Assembly: GCA_026645575.1 (NCBI GenBank)
Contig: JAPKMW010000002.1
Coordinates: 62,001-126,000, forward strand
DNA length: 64,000 bases
Reading direction: 5' to 3'
Source: Caldilineaceae bacterium
GTDB lineage: Bacteria; Chloroflexota; Anaerolineae; Caldilineales; Caldilineaceae
The position numbers and the translations under genes were made by a program. Below, piece by piece: positions 33,711 to 45,261 of the stretch; the first letter of the stretch is position 1; the number at the start of each line of letters is the position of its first letter. Below the pieces are notes generated by a model. The model saw only the letters and a list, made by a program, of their open reading frames with translations, did not search any database and was not told the DNA's origin.

Positions 33711-33798
33711 GACAGTAAGACAGTGCGGCCGTAAGACAGTATGTCAGTGGTCTGTACTGCTCGACTGACATATTGTCTTACGGCCGCACTGTCCTACT
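33706..33798. repeat. Stem-loop of AGTAAGAC-type units between convergent kinases
   Basis: The right arm (33764-33798, 35 nt) pairs with the left arm (33706-33748, 43 nt), which has one additional 8-nt unit TAAGACAG. The stop codons of both flanking genes (33708-33710 and 33794-33796) lie in the arms, each in the context CAGTAGGACAGT. Confidence 0.85.
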
Positions 33799-35269
33799 GG
33801 TTTACCGAGCTACTGGCATTGCCCAGTTCAGGCAGCCAAAGGGTGAAGGTGCTGCCCTGTTGCACTTCGCTTTTAACCGTGACGCGGCCATTATGCGCTT
33901 GGGCTATCCACTGTACAATGCTGAGGCCGAGGCCGCTGCCCCCCAGTTCACGGCTACGGGCTTTGTCGGTGCGGTAGAAGCGTTCAAAGATACGTTCCTG
34001 GTTATTGGGATGAATACCGATGCCGGTGTCGCGCACGGCGATGCGCACCCAGCCCTCTTCATTGGTCAGGCTGAGGGTGACGGCGCCCCCTTCCGGCGTA
34101 TACTTGATGGCGTTGTCGGTCAGGTTGAGCAGCAGTTGGCGCAACCGTTCGCGATCGCCCCAAACTAGCGCCTGATCTTCATGGCCCAGCCGCACATCCA
34201 GTGCGCCTGGCCCTTTGCGTAGCTCGGCCACACGCTTGGTTTGTCGATAAATTTCCAAAAGCAACGTGTCCATCTCCACTGGCGCCCACTGTAATTGGAG
34301 CGCGCCGCTATCCGCCTGCGCCAGCAGCAAGAGGTCGTTGATCATCTTGCTCATGCGGTGAGTTTCCTGCTCCACTTCGCTCAATGTCTCGCGCAGCACT
34401 TCACCTTTGGGGCCAGAGTCAATGGCGGGGTTGTTTTCACTGATAAACATCCGTTGGAGCAATTCGACGTTGCCTTGCATCGTGGTCAACGGTGTACGCA
34501 ACTCGTGACTCACATCGGCGATGAGCCGCTCCTGCGTATTAAAGAGCCGCTGAATACGATCCAACATCTCATTGAAGGTTGCCGCCAGTTGACCAACTTC
34601 ACTGCCGACGTCGGTGATCTGCAAACGCTGTCCCAAGTCGCCCGTACGCGTAATGCCGCCGGCGGTGTCAGTAATTGCACCGATAGGCGCCAGCGCACGA
34701 TGGGCAATGAGCGCGCCAACAATGGCCGCCAGCACCAGGCTAAGGGCCGTACCCAGAATTAGATAACGGCTGACCTGGTTGAGCGTATTTTCCACTGAGT
34801 CAATCGGCTGTACGATCTGCACGGCGCCGATCACTTCTTTATTTAAAACAAAGGGCTGGCTGTAGACAAGAAAGGGAATTTTGCTGCTGGTTTCGCCATA
34901 GTAGGTGTGGGATAGCCCTTGCTGGATGCGGGGGAGCGCGCTACGATAGGGTACTTCCATTTTGCCCAAATTTTGGCTGCGCAGCACGATGGAACCATCA
35001 GGACCAATAACTTGGGCGCCAGACCCGCTGATAAAGAGATCCAGATCCGGAAAGAAAAAACCACTATCGCGTATAACCAGCAGACGTTGTTGATGAAGCA
35101 ACTGTTGGGTCAAGAGGCCAGTAATATCATCCGCTTGTTTCCCAACCGTCTGCCGCACCTGCGCCCACAAATTGGCGGCCAGCAACGCATAGACCAGCAC
35201 GCTGAAGAGAATCAAGGTTGCGCCGAGCAGGGCTGTATACCAAAGAGTCAACCGTAGTCGTATCGTCAT
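33794..35269 (-). CDS. Membrane sensor histidine kinase with HAMP domain
   Basis: 491 aa. TM1 is at about 9-32 and TM2 at about 170-192, enclosing an extracytoplasmic sensor of 135 residues. HAMP follows (about 195-245, [20 protein letters not shown]), then H-box [17 protein letters not shown] box [14 protein letters not shown]1 [10 protein letters not shown] box [11 protein letters not shown] and G2 [10 protein letters not shown]. The ATG at 35269 is preferred; the TTG at 35287 gives a longer version. It follows the OmpR-family regulator gene at 35407 on the same strand, a standard two-component pair, with a repeat element in the gap. Its stop is part of the palindrome at 33706. Confidence 0.92.
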   Translation of the reverse strand: MTIRLRLTLWYTALLGATLILFSVLVYALLAANLWAQVRQTVGKQADDITGLLTQQLLHQQRLLVIRDSGFFFPDLDLFISGSGAQVIGPDGSIVLRSQNLGKMEVPYRSALPRIQQGLSHTYYGETSSKIPFLVYSQPFVLNKEVIGAVQIVQPIDSVENTLNQVSRYLILGTALSLVLAAIVGALIAHRALAPIGAITDTAGGITRTGDLGQRLQITDVGSEVGQLAATFNEMLDRIQRLFNTQERLIADVSHELRTPLTTMQGNVELLQRMFISENNPAIDSGPKGEVLRETLSEVEQETHRMSKMINDLLLLAQADSGALQLQWAPVEMDTLLLEIYRQTKRVAELRKGPGALDVRLGHEDQALVWGDRERLRQLLLNLTDNAIKYTPEGGAVTLSLTNEEGWVRIAVRDTGIGIHPNNQERIFERFYRTDKARSRELGGSGLGLSIVQWIAQAHNGRVTVKSEVQQGSTFTLWLPELGNASSSVNQ

Positions 35270-35295
35270 GCAAGCTTCCAAGTACAAGATAAATG

Positions 35296-35367
35296 GCGTA
35301 GGAAGTAAGGAGTTATACCGACCTCCCTATACCTACTTCCGACTCCCTACTTCCCACAGCCTACTTA
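35296..35367. repeat. Stem-loop of GGAAGTAGGGAGT-type units
   Basis: GGAAGTAAGGAGT on the left pairs with ACTCCCTACTTCC on the right with one mismatch, with further CCTACTTCC units. It lies between the response regulator and kinase genes of one operon. Confidence 0.65.
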
Positions 35368-35406
35368 CTCAAGTTAAATGGTAGATGAAGGCAACCTGAG
35401 ATGTTG

Positions 35407-36084
35407 CTAATTCTCACGTAACGCATAACCAACGCCGCGAATGGTCTGAATCAAGCGCGACTTGCCATGGGCTTCCAGCTTGGTGCGCAGATAGCGGACA
35501 TAAACTTCAATGATGTTGCTTTCGCCGCCAAAGTCATATTCCCAGACATGCTCAAAGATCTGTTCACGGGAAAGCACCTGGTTCGGATGGCGAAGAAAGA
35601 GTTCCAACAATTCAAACTCTTTGGCGGTTAATTGAATCTCCTCTTTGCCACGGAAGACTTGACGAGTACGCCGGTCTAAGGAGAGATCGGCATATTCATA
35701 GCGTTCCGGCGCCGCTTCCATACGGTGACGACGGAAGAGCGCCCGCAAGCGCGCCATCAACTCATCAAAGGCAAAGGGTTTGACCAGGTAATCGTCAGCG
35801 CCGGCATCCAACCCAGTGACGCGGTCGGGCACCGTGTCGCGGGCTGTCAGAATAAGGATGGGAACATTGGAGGCGTTGCGCAAGCGGCGGCACACCTCCA
35901 GCCCATCGATGCCCGGTAACATGATGTCTAGGATGACGGCGTCGGGCATCTGGTCGCGCGCCAGCCGGAGGGCGCTCTCGCCATCCTCCGCCATCTCGAC
36001 CGTGTATCCTTCAAAGATCAGGCCACGGCGCAGCACATCCCGAATTTTCCGATCATCTTCGACAATTAAGATTCGTTCAGCCAT
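35407..36084 (-). CDS. OmpR/PhoB-family response regulator
   Basis: 225 aa. The receiver is complete (Glu9-Asp10-Asp11, phosphoacceptor Asp53 in VILDIMLPG, Lys in YLVKPFAF). The winged-helix domain follows at about 130-222 ([39 protein letters not shown]). The ATG at 36084 has GGAAGAG eight bases upstream. It is the partner of the HAMP kinase encoded downstream. Confidence 0.94.
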   Translation of the reverse strand: MAERILIVEDDRKIRDVLRRGLIFEGYTVEMAEDGESALRLARDQMPDAVILDIMLPGIDGLEVCRRLRNASNVPILILTARDTVPDRVTGLDAGADDYLVKPFAFDELMARLRALFRRHRMEAAPERYEYADLSLDRRTRQVFRGKEEIQLTAKEFELLELFLRHPNQVLSREQIFEHVWEYDFGGESNIIEVYVRYLRTKLEAHGKSRLIQTIRGVGYALREN

Positions 36085-36289
36085 TATCTCTTCCACCCAC
36101 CTTCTAATTACAGCGTTGGTTAGAATCATCTTCTTAGCCAAAATTGTAGATAGGCAACATCATTGTGTCAAGTCATTGAGTATCCTGACTGATAACCCGC
36201 GTCGTAAAGACTGTACTCTTCCACCATCTTGTATAAAGGCGAGCGTCTTTACGACCGAACAGAAGTGCGTAGTAACAAGCGAGGTTTCT

Positions 36290-37681
<1,392 letters not shown>

Positions 37682-37699
37682 ATTCATAGTCGCCCCCCA

Positions 37700-37738
37700 A
37701 CCCGCGCTTAGCCGATCACGGACCGGCTAAGCGCGGGT
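37700..37738. repeat. REP-like palindrome, core GATCACGGAC (copy 4)
   Basis: Perfect 15-bp arms (37700-37714, 37724-37738), 19 bp after the fumC stop. The loop side keeps ATCACGGACCGGCT, a one-base variant of the family core. Confidence 0.82.
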
Positions 37739-37754
37739 AGACAAATATGGCTGT

Positions 37755-37794
37755 AAATAAAAACGGCCCGGTCTAAACCGAGCCATTTTTATTT
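37755..37794. terminator. Bidirectional terminator, fumC and M23 peptidase
   Basis: An 18-bp stem (37755-37772 with 37777-37794, two mismatches) with A/T runs at both outer ends, between convergent genes. Confidence 0.85.
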
Positions 37795-37815
37795 GCGTTT
37801 GTTCAGCTTATCACA

Positions 37816-39111
37816 TCAAGGCAGATAGCTATAGGGGTTGCGGCGCACGCCCTGATAAAGCACTTCAAAGTGCAGGTGCGGACCGGTGCTGTTGCCGGTA
37901 TTGCCGACCGTGCCGATCTGCGTGCCTTTGCTCACACTTTCGCCGGGGCTGACAAAAATGCTGTTGAGGTGGGCGTAGAGCGTACGGAAACCGTTGCCGT
38001 GATCAATCACAACATGATTGCCATAGCCCGAACTCCAACCGCGTCCGGCCTCGACGACGTAGCCGCCGTCTGCTGCTTTAACCGGAGCGCCCGTCCACGA
38101 ACCGATGTCGATGGCGGCGTGACCGCTCCAATATTTCTGGGTAATGGAACCGCTTGTCGGCCAAAGGAAGGCGCCTGAGCCTTTAGCCGCGCCAGCCGGT
38201 GCGGGGCCATTGTAAGAAGTAACCACCTGTTGGGCCACGATTTGCTTCTGCCCACCCGGTACAACCACTTCCGTACCGACAACGAGGGCATCAGAGATGC
38301 TCTTAAAAGCGTTGCCTTTGTAAGCAACAATTGCTTCGGCGGTAGCTTTATATTTTGCCGCAATGGAAGAAAGGGTGTCGCCGGCTTTGACAACGTGGAG
38401 AACCCCATTGACGGGCAGAATTTTGATTTGGTCGCCAATGCTAATCCGATCTGGATTGCGCTCAATGGCGGGATTGGCCCAAAGCAATGTTTCCGGCTCC
38501 AGACCATATTTGGACGCAATGCCTAAGATGGTATCCCCAGCTTGAACGGCATAGGTTTCTAGGGCTTCACGAGGGCGTTCCGGAACAATGGTGAAAGGAA
38601 GGGCAATGCGTTGCAGTGTTTCAAAGTTCCCTGCTTCCTCCCCCAGTTGGGTAGTAAACAACGGGGTAGAAGCATTGGCAGCGCCGGCCGACTGGCTGGT
38701 TAAAATGTTACTGGGTAGGGCATCCAATCCCAACTTCCAGTCAGGAATTTTTACTTGGCTCAAAAGCAGAACAACGGCCGCAACAGCAAGAACGGAAAGG
38801 TGACCGGCCAGCCGCAATGGGGTAATTTGATCGCTCAACGTGCGTTGCAGTTGGCTCTGTACCTTATGCAGGGAGCTTGACACTCGATCGGATTCGGCCA
38901 CTTCTGCCATTGCGCCTGGTTGGGTCATGGCAAAAGAAGAGGTGGCAAAAGGATCACCGGTGATTAACTCTTCGCTTTGAGAAAAGGGAGAAATCTCCGT
39001 TGTGGGGTGCTTCCGGGTAGGAGATTTGTGCGTTGTGAGTGCATGTGGCCGAATAATGCTTGCCGCAGAACTAAACTCATCGCTAAATGCAGAGTGAGCA
39101 TCCGCTGACAT
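37816..39111 (-). CDS. LysM-M23 metallopeptidase (cell-wall hydrolase)
   Basis: 431 aa. A cytosolic Ser/Thr-rich segment of about 90 residues precedes a membrane helix (about 104-122, LSVLAVAAVVLLLSQV). Outside it come two LysM domains (YAVQAGDTILGIASKYGL and LHVVKAGDTLSSIAAKYKA) and a C-terminal M23 peptidase domain with zinc motifs HAAID (HxxxD) and HLHFEV. It likely cleaves peptidoglycan cross-links or recruits/activates wall enzymes. The ATG at 39111 has GGAG upstream; a GTG at 39147 would only lengthen the tail. Confidence 0.9.
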   Translation of the reverse strand: MSADAHSAFSDEFSSAASIIRPHALTTHKSPTRKHPTTEISPFSQSEELITGDPFATSSFAMTQPGAMAEVAESDRVSSSLHKVQSQLQRTLSDQITPLRLAGHLSVLAVAAVVLLLSQVKIPDWKLGLDALPSNILTSQSAGAANASTPLFTTQLGEEAGNFETLQRIALPFTIVPERPREALETYAVQAGDTILGIASKYGLEPETLLWANPAIERNPDRISIGDQIKILPVNGVLHVVKAGDTLSSIAAKYKATAEAIVAYKGNAFKSISDALVVGTEVVVPGGQKQIVAQQVVTSYNGPAPAGAAKGSGAFLWPTSGSITQKYWSGHAAIDIGSWTGAPVKAADGGYVVEAGRGWSSGYGNHVVIDHGNGFRTLYAHLNSIFVSPGESVSKGTQIGTVGNTGNSTGPHLHFEVLYQGVRRNPYSYLP

Positions 39112-39351
39112 ATACGATTGGTCTCCGTTTATGAGCCTTTGCCACAAAACTATGTGTATATATCCCAGTCTATGCCTCTTATAAAAAGCCTATCACAGAA
39201 AAGGATATATCTACCGGCAACAATTACACGGGATTTTTGCTGCTAAATCTTTGCCGCTCGATCAAATGTAAAAGTTTTATCTTTCCAGTATAGTTTCCAC
39301 AGCAAAAGCAATGCTAGAATGGATGTCGTTGAGGTCTACATTGATGACCAT

Positions 39352-39591
39352 TCAAAATCTTTCGTCGCGGATTATAGCACGAACAGGGTAATTGTCAAAC
39401 CTTGATTCTGCCTTCTGATAGGCAAATTGCCTATTCCCGTATAGAGCGACACCCAATCGTCGGTACAGCGTAGGATTAGCGTATAATTTTATTTGGAAAA
39501 CTATACGCCAAAATCCGTTCTGCACCATCCCAAAGAATACTTTGTGGGCATTCTTGACATCAGCAAAATACTGCTGTAATAGTCTGGTCAT
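39352..39591 (-). CDS. Possible small hypothetical protein
   Basis: 79 aa beginning MTRLLQQYFADVKNAHKVFF. The ATG at 39591 follows GGAG at seven bases; composition (Arg/Tyr/Phe-rich, amphipathic) is protein-like, but no family is recognised and GC content is lower than in neighbours. It lies between rho and the M23 gene on the same strand. It may be a horizontally acquired fragment or a chance frame. Confidence 0.35.
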   Translation of the reverse strand: MTRLLQQYFADVKNAHKVFFGMVQNGFWRIVFQIKLYANPTLYRRLGVALYGNRQFAYQKAESRFDNYPVRAIIRDERF

Positions 39592-39715
39592 TGCGCACTC
39601 CATTTGTCATCACAACCTACGGTTTGCCCACAAAATTACCGTCGTTTTCTACATATACCCTACACCCAGATCAACGCAATTGCCGTTACACTTTGCTGTC
39701 AGCCGTAAGAGGGTG

Positions 39716-39761
39716 ACCATTACACCGATAAGGTTTACCTAAACCACATCAATGTAATGGT
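39716..39761 (-). terminator. Nested hairpin after rho
   Basis: ACCATTACA (39716-39724) pairs with 39753-39761, and GGTTTA-CC-TAAACC forms an inner hairpin (39732-39745). It is 15 bp downstream of the rho stop. Confidence 0.5.
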
Positions 39762-39776
39762 TTGTCAAGGCAAATG

Positions 39777-41048
39777 TTATTTCTTTGTGAGCGTATCCAA
39801 AAATTCGCGATTGTCACGGGTACGGCTCATGCGTTCGATAATCGGCAGGATTGCTTCGTGACCGCCCCCCATTGCGTCGATCATACGTCGTAACGTATAG
39901 ATCTTAGCCAAAGTTTCCGAATCGAGCAGCTTCTCTTCGGCGCGCGTGCCGCTGCGCTCAATATCAAAGGCCGGAAAGATACGGCGCTCGGCTAGCTTGC
40001 GGCTCAAGACCAACTCCATGTTACCGGTGCCTTTGAACTCTTCGTAAATCATATCGTCCATACGGCTACCAGTATCGACCAGACAAGTCGCCAGAATAGT
40101 CAGGCTGCCCCCCTCTTCCACATTGCGGGCAGCGCCAAAGAAGCGCTTGGGCGGATAAAGGGCTGCGGGATCAATACCACCGGAGAGCGTGCGCCCCGAC
40201 GGCGGCACGGTTAAGTTATAGGCACGGGAAAGGCGGGTGATACTGTCAAGCAAGATTACAACATCCTTCTCGCTTTCCACCAGCCGTTTGGCCCGTTCCA
40301 GCGCCATTTCAGCCACCCGTACATGGTTCTGCACCGGCTCATCAAAGGTGCTGCTGACTACTTCCGCTTCAACCGAACGATCCATGTCAGTCACTTCTTC
40401 GGGGCGTTCACCAATCAGTACAATCATCAAATGAATATCTGAATAGTTGCTCGTAATGCCATTGGCGATACGCTTCAAAACTGTGGTCTTACCAGCTTTG
40501 GGCGGACTCACGATCAAGCCTCTCTGCCCGCGACCGATTGGTCCCAGCATGTCGATCATGCGCGTCGAGATAACGTTGGGCCGTGTTTCCAAGATGATCT
40601 GTTCATTGGGGAAGATGGGGGTCAATTTTTCAAAGATTGGGCGGCGCTTAGCCTCTTCCGGGTCTAAGCCATTGACCGCCTCGACCTTGAGCAAGCCATG
40701 ATATTTCTCCGTGTCTTTGGGGGGGCGCACTTGACCGATCACCAAGTCCCCGGTGCGCAAGCCAAAACGGCGGATCTGGCTTTGGCTGACATAGACATCT
40801 TCCGGCCCCGGCAACAGATGATCGCTGCGTAGGAAGCCAATGCCATCCTGGACGATTTCCAGGATACCACCACCGAAGATGTAGCCCTGCTGTTCGGCAT
40901 TGGCGCGTAAGAGGCGCATCACCAGATCGTACTTCTTCAGGCGTGTATACCCCGTCACTTCGTGGGTACGCGCCAGTTCGCGTAACTCATCCAGGGTGAG
41001 CGCCTCCAACTGGGAAATGCTCATCGTTGACAATTCTAATGTGGTCAT
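39777..41048 (-). CDS. rho: Transcription termination factor Rho
   Basis: 423 aa. An N-terminal SAP-like helix domain ([13 protein letters not shown]) is followed by the cold-shock RNA-binding domain (about 50-125, [22 protein letters not shown]) and the RecA-type motor with Walker A ([11 protein letters not shown]), Walker B ([16 protein letters not shown]), the Q loop ([14 protein letters not shown]) and the R loop/arginine finger region (KGTGNMEL). A hexameric helicase that ends transcription. The ATG at 41048 has GGAG upstream. Confidence 0.97.
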   Translation of the reverse strand: MTTLELSTMSISQLEALTLDELRELARTHEVTGYTRLKKYDLVMRLLRANAEQQGYIFGGGILEIVQDGIGFLRSDHLLPGPEDVYVSQSQIRRFGLRTGDLVIGQVRPPKDTEKYHGLLKVEAVNGLDPEEAKRRPIFEKLTPIFPNEQIILETRPNVISTRMIDMLGPIGRGQRGLIVSPPKAGKTTVLKRIANGITSNYSDIHLMIVLIGERPEEVTDMDRSVEAEVVSSTFDEPVQNHVRVAEMALERAKRLVESEKDVVILLDSITRLSRAYNLTVPPSGRTLSGGIDPAALYPPKRFFGAARNVEEGGSLTILATCLVDTGSRMDDMIYEEFKGTGNMELVLSRKLAERRIFPAFDIERSGTRAEEKLLDSETLAKIYTLRRMIDAMGGGHEAILPIIERMSRTRDNREFLDTLTKK

Positions 41049-42092
41049 AATTGGGACTCCGCTTCTACCTATTTCTGTTCCGACTACTTAAATTTTAATC
41101 AATTTCAATACAATAACGCACCATCCACCCGGTTTAACCCTATTTTGACTATGGTGCGGGGATTTTCTACCAACCACGAACTACCGTTGCGTCGTAGATC
41201 CACTAAAACCCATTTACTTTTTGTAAGGCGTGAACTAACGCTCGTCTTTTCTTGTACAATAATTTCTGACTTGCTTATCGAAAATCCTATCATGCCGACT
41301 GCTGCTAATCTCTTGTGGCGATCGATGAACCCCAATGAGGAGTATCCGAGCCGCAACAGGGTATTCGATGCATTGATTCTCCACTCTGGCAGTGAAATCA
41401 ACACCTAAAGATGAAGAAAGATCGACAATAGCCAATGGAAGCGCTTTTTGGTATATTCACTTTAGTAACACGAATGTTTATCTGTTTGTCTTATCTAGAG
41501 ATGTAACGCGGGATAGAGTCAATGTGCGACCCTACGTTCCTCATTGTAGATGCGAGGAGTATCGGAGGAGCGGCGATACCTTGACGGGTCTCTATACGAT
41601 TTTCGTAACGGCGATAACCTTCTCTGTAAAATAAAGTTACACTTTGTCAGGGTAAGTGACTTGCTTAATGCGTATGACCTATACCAGTTACCTGACCGCC
41701 AAGTGCAACAACATTTTGGTTAAGTTAAACACGAATTATTGGACCTGATAGTTTACTTGATTACACATTTTGGGAAAAAATTATATTAATTGGCAAACCA
41801 ACCTTGTGGGGATCTGCTTTTTATCATGTACTGAGGACTTTAGGTCAGTGTGAATGCTATTATAGCAAGGTTGGCTTGGAAAGTCAATACGCAAAAATGA
41901 TGAGTTTTTGGCGTAATTTTATTGTAACGGCAAGTATAACGCAAGAGGGACTGAACTGATGCAGACAGAGGAACAGCCAAAAGTAATAAAACGAATGTAC
42001 TACCCAGCCTCTGGCCGCTCTCAACCGGTCACGGACCAGCTGAGAGCGGCCCCTTGTAGGTACAAGCGAATCAGTTTCTACTGCGATTCGCG
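41049..42092. other. 1-kb gene-poor region
   Basis: Only short, overlapping frames on both strands occur (up to about 99 codons, for example 41105-41404), none with a ribosome-binding site and family-like sequence. Features seen: CCAACCTTG/CAAGGTTGG repeats around 41793-41878 and the palindrome at 42013-42051. It may be the remains of a lost gene or a regulatory region for rho and crp. Confidence 0.5.
42013..42051. repeat. REP-like palindrome, core GTCACGGAC (copy 5)
   Basis: GGCCGCTCTCA (42013-42023) pairs with TGAGAGCGGCC (42041-42051); the centre keeps CCGGTCACGGACCAGCT with imperfect pairing. It lies 41 bp after the Crp/Fnr stop. Confidence 0.78.
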
Positions 42093-42800
42093 TTAATCCC
42101 AAATTCCAGCAATGTCGCGCAGGGTTTCAGAATCGACGAGTGTAATACGCCGGTACCCCAGTTCCACTAATCCCTGCCGTTTGAAATCACGAAGGATAGC
42201 ACTTACCGTTTCACGATAGGTGCCGAGATGGTCGGCTAACGCTTGATGGCTGACGCCTTTGATTGTCTCGGTCTCTTCATCGGCCAGATCGATCAAAAGC
42301 GAAGCAAGCCGTTCGGGCAATTTCTTGTAAGCGACATTTTCCAAGCTATTCTCAACCTGGAAGAGACGGGCGCCATAAGTCTGTAACAAACCCCACCCTA
42401 AGATCGGGTATTGCATGGTGAGCGTACGCGCTTCACCTGCCGGCACTTCTAACACGGAGACCTGATCCACGGCTTCAACAAAGACGTTTGGGCCACCTGG
42501 ATTGTCAAAGGCGCCTTCGCCAAAGACCGCACCCGGTTCCAAGGTGGCGATCACTAAGCGACGCCCCTCATTATTTGTGCAAACCATGTTGACCTTGCCG
42601 TTCATCAGCACATACATCCGATTCGCCAAATCATTGGCGCCAGCGACCAATTGACCGCGCTCAAAGTGCTGGGTATGTACAGCATTGCTGAAGACAGGGT
42701 CTTCTTCATGGAGCACCGTAAACGCTTGTGTTAGATTTTGATAACCTTGGTTAGTTGATGCCGTCGAACCATATGCTGAAGGGTGCATGGTTAATTTCAT
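42093..42800 (-). CDS. Crp/Fnr-family transcriptional regulator
   Basis: 235 aa. A cyclic-nucleotide-binding-like beta barrel (about 30-140; GAVFGEGAF in the phosphate-binding cassette position), dimer helix, and a C-terminal HTH_Crp domain (about 172-225, VSHQALADHLGTYRETVSAI). The Arg and Glu of the HTH recognition helix (TYRETVS) are kept. No Cys cluster is present, so it is not an oxygen-sensing Fnr. The ATG at 42800 is preferred to the GTG/TTG extensions. It is alone in its unit; the ligand is unknown. Confidence 0.88.
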   Translation of the reverse strand: MKLTMHPSAYGSTASTNQGYQNLTQAFTVLHEEDPVFSNAVHTQHFERGQLVAGANDLANRMYVLMNGKVNMVCTNNEGRRLVIATLEPGAVFGEGAFDNPGGPNVFVEAVDQVSVLEVPAGEARTLTMQYPILGWGLLQTYGARLFQVENSLENVAYKKLPERLASLLIDLADEETETIKGVSHQALADHLGTYRETVSAILRDFKRQGLVELGYRRITLVDSETLRDIAGIWD

Positions 42801-43468
42801 GATTGACCCACTTTCTGCTCGAAAAATTCTACCATCATAACGGGCAAATGCTGTGCAAAATCTATACAATTATTAAACCATACTTTTGCACCTTTGTCTA
42901 CCCCTAGTTGATGAGAATTTGCTTAAAGATCTTGACTCAACTTTTTCTTCATCACAAATCATGCTCAATAAATCCAGACCACAGTGTTACTTGCACAATT
43001 TTTGTCAAGCTATTGTTGTCAAATATAACTCTATTTCTTGTCGCGCTTGTGCGCCTTTGATGAAAGGCCAATCGGGTTAGGCGCAAACACTCATTGCAAT
43101 AGATACTACAATATCACATAAAAGTATAAAAAAGATTAGAGGTACATTGGCGTTTTGTTAGCTTTTTCCCAATTGGCTATTGTTGTACTCTGCGCTTGAT
43201 ACAGTTAAGTTACAGTAAGCCACGACTGCTTCTGCCTTGCATTGAACGCAAAGATCAACAACTGTATAAAACAATACGTTAGCATCAGAGAAGAGTTGCA
43301 AACTTCACTTGACGAATCGCGTAGAAATAAACGCACTCTATTGTAATGGTTGTTTGAAACAATTATCAGCGTTGGTTATAATAACGACAAGGCATCTCGG
43401 TCTTACATGTATCACAAAAAGAATCCCTTCACAATGACAGGTTGCACAATCATTTGGACCATACCTTT
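42801..43468. other. Divergent intergenic region between Crp/Fnr gene and metY
   Basis: 668 bp, AT-rich. It contains a nested hairpin (43050-43085, TGCGCCT/AGGCGCA outside GCCTTT/AAAGGC) and the metY promoter. No SAM-riboswitch signature is seen despite the methionine-pathway gene downstream. Confidence 0.5.
43354..43382 (+). promoter_or_regulatory. Sigma-70 promoter of metY
   Basis: TTGAAA (43354-43359), exactly 17 bp, consensus TATAAT (43377-43382). The predicted leader is about 80 nt. Confidence 0.65.
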
Positions 43469-44761
43469 ATGCAAACAAAAAAACGTCAATTTGGCTTTGA
43501 AACGCGCATGCTACACGCCGGTCACATCCCGGATGCGGTAACAGGCGCACGTGCTGTACCGATCTATCAAACCACCTCCTATGTCTTTGATAACACCGAC
43601 TACGCCGCCCAACTTTTTGAGTTGAAGCAATACGGCAATATCTACACCCGCATCAACAACCCGACGACGGCGGTCTTTGAAGAACGCATCGCCTCGTTGG
43701 AAGGTGGCACCGGCGCCGTCGCCACGGCCAGTGGTATGGCGGCCCAATTCATCACCATGATGACATTGTTAGAACCGGGTGATGAAGTTGTCGCCTCAGC
43801 CCACCTCTACGGCGGCACGGTGACGCAATTCACCCATACCTTTAAGAAGCTCTCGGTTAAGGTACATTTTGTTGATCCGACCAACCTGGACAACTGGGCA
43901 GCGGCCATCACGCCCAAAACACGGGCGCTCTATGGCGAAACCATCGGCAACCCCAAGGGCAGTATCCTTGACATCAGCGCCCTGGCCGACCTGGCCCACA
44001 GCAAGCGCATTCCGCTGATCATTGACAATACCTTTGCAACGCCCTATCTTTGTCGGCCAATGGATTTCGGCGCTGACATTGTTGTCCATTCAGCGACCAA
44101 GTTTATCGGCGGTCATGGCACCTCGATTGCCGGCGTAATTGTCGAGTCTGGTAAGTTTGACTATAGCCGCTTCCGCACCATTGCCGATCCATCGCCCTCC
44201 TACCACGATCTCAAATTTTATGAAACGTTTGGGCATTACGGCTTTCTTATGAAGGCGCGCGCCGAGACGTTACGCGATACCGGCGGGTGTCTCTCCCCCT
44301 TCAATGCTTTTATGCTTATCCAAGGGTTGGAAACACTTTCGGTGCGCATGGATCGCCATGTGTCCAATGCCCAAAGTATTGCCAAGTTTTTGCACAGCCA
44401 TCCCAAAGTCGCTTGGGTAGCTTATGGTGGCCTGCCCGATAGCCCCTACTATGAACTGGCGCAGAAATATACGCCGAAGGGGCCGGGCGCCGTCTTCACC
44501 TTCGGCCTCAAAGCCGACAACCCGCGCCGCGCCGGGCAAGAATTTATCGAAGCGCTCCATCTCTTTTCTCATCTGGCGAATGTCGGCGATGCCCGTAGTC
44601 TGGTCATCCACCCGGCGTCTACCACCCATCAACAACTTTCCGACGAAGAGCTACGCGCCGGCGGCGTCGGCCCGGAGATGATTCGTCTTTCTATCGGGTT
44701 GGAAACCCTGGAGGATCTACAATGGGACCTGGATCAAGCCTTGTCTGCGATATCCGCATGA
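43469..44761 (+). CDS. metY: O-acetylhomoserine (thiol)-lyase
   Basis: 430 aa, PLP-dependent Cys/Met-metabolism enzyme making homocysteine from O-acetylhomoserine and sulfide. The PLP lysine is in HSATKFIGGHGT; other family blocks are ETRMLHAGHIPDA, QTTSYVFDNTDYAAQLF, YTRINNPTTAVFE, EGGTGAVATASGMAAQ and RLSIGLETLEDL at the C-terminus. The ATG at 43469 (GGA upstream) is chosen over 43442. The stop overlaps the next gene's start (ATGA), so the two are translationally coupled. Confidence 0.94.
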   Translation: MQTKKRQFGFETRMLHAGHIPDAVTGARAVPIYQTTSYVFDNTDYAAQLFELKQYGNIYTRINNPTTAVFEERIASLEGGTGAVATASGMAAQFITMMTLLEPGDEVVASAHLYGGTVTQFTHTFKKLSVKVHFVDPTNLDNWAAAITPKTRALYGETIGNPKGSILDISALADLAHSKRIPLIIDNTFATPYLCRPMDFGADIVVHSATKFIGGHGTSIAGVIVESGKFDYSRFRTIADPSPSYHDLKFYETFGHYGFLMKARAETLRDTGGCLSPFNAFMLIQGLETLSVRMDRHVSNAQSIAKFLHSHPKVAWVAYGGLPDSPYYELAQKYTPKGPGAVFTFGLKADNPRRAGQEFIEALHLFSHLANVGDARSLVIHPASTTHQQLSDEELRAGGVGPEMIRLSIGLETLEDLQWDLDQALSAISA

Positions 44762-45261
44762 ATTCAGTTCTGCCCCCGGAACTGCAAAGCAAATACCAAA
44801 ACCCCGAACGCATCCGCCACCTGCTGGCCGAGACGCGCACGATTGCGATGGTCGGTCTTTCCAAAGATCCGCAACGGCCCAGCTACTTTGTCGGTTCGTA
44901 TCTGAAGTATGAAGGGTACAAAGTGATTCCCGTCAACCCGACCGCCGACGAAATCCTGGGCGAACGCTCCTATCCCGATCTGTTGAGCATCCCCGGCCCG
45001 GTTGACCTGGTGGACATCTTCCGCCCGGCGCCGGCTTGTCTAGAAATTGTCCAACAGGCCATCGAAAAGCGCGCCAAAGCGATTTGGATGCAACTGCGCA
45101 TTGTCAACCTGGAAGCCGCTCGCCTGGCCGAAGAAGCCGGCCTGGAAGTGATTATCGACCGCTGCATCAAAATGGAGCATGGTCGCTACAATGGCAGCCT
45201 GCACTGGGTCGGCATGAACACCGAGTTGGTGACGGCACGGAAGGCGCGGCGCTTTTTTTAG
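44758..45261 (+). CDS. CoA-binding domain protein (YccU type)
   Basis: 167 aa with a Rossmann-like CoA_binding_2 fold: TIAMVGLSKDPQRPSYFVG (nucleotide loop), YKVIPVNPTADEILGERSY, DLVDIFRPAPACLEIVQQA and the terminal DRCIKMEHGRY. These proteins bind CoA or its metabolites; the biological role is poorly defined, though they often accompany sulfur amino-acid genes as here. It overlaps metY by 4 bp. The stop codon is the first part of the repeat element that follows. Confidence 0.88.
   Translation: MNSVLPPELQSKYQNPERIRHLLAETRTIAMVGLSKDPQRPSYFVGSYLKYEGYKVIPVNPTADEILGERSYPDLLSIPGPVDLVDIFRPAPACLEIVQQAIEKRAKAIWMQLRIVNLEAARLAEEAGLEVIIDRCIKMEHGRYNGSLHWVGMNTELVTARKARRFF

Larger units (their letters stand above)
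39112..39776. other. 665-bp intergenic region
   Basis: AT-rich compared with its surroundings. It contains one possible small gene (39352-39591) and the nested hairpin after rho (39716-39761); nothing else is supported. Confidence 0.5.

Noticed and set aside
35816..36289. Upstream extension of fumC
   Set aside because: It would overlap the response regulator gene, adds non-family residues, and a good ATG with normal family length exists at 36290.
41105..41634. Overlapping small frames in the gap upstream of rho
   Set aside because: Mutually exclusive on the two strands, no Shine-Dalgarno, no recognisable motif; insufficient support.
43080..43468. SAM riboswitch ahead of metY
   Set aside because: No CTTATCAAGAG-type core or characteristic pairing was found, and the promoter leaves only about 80 nt of leader.
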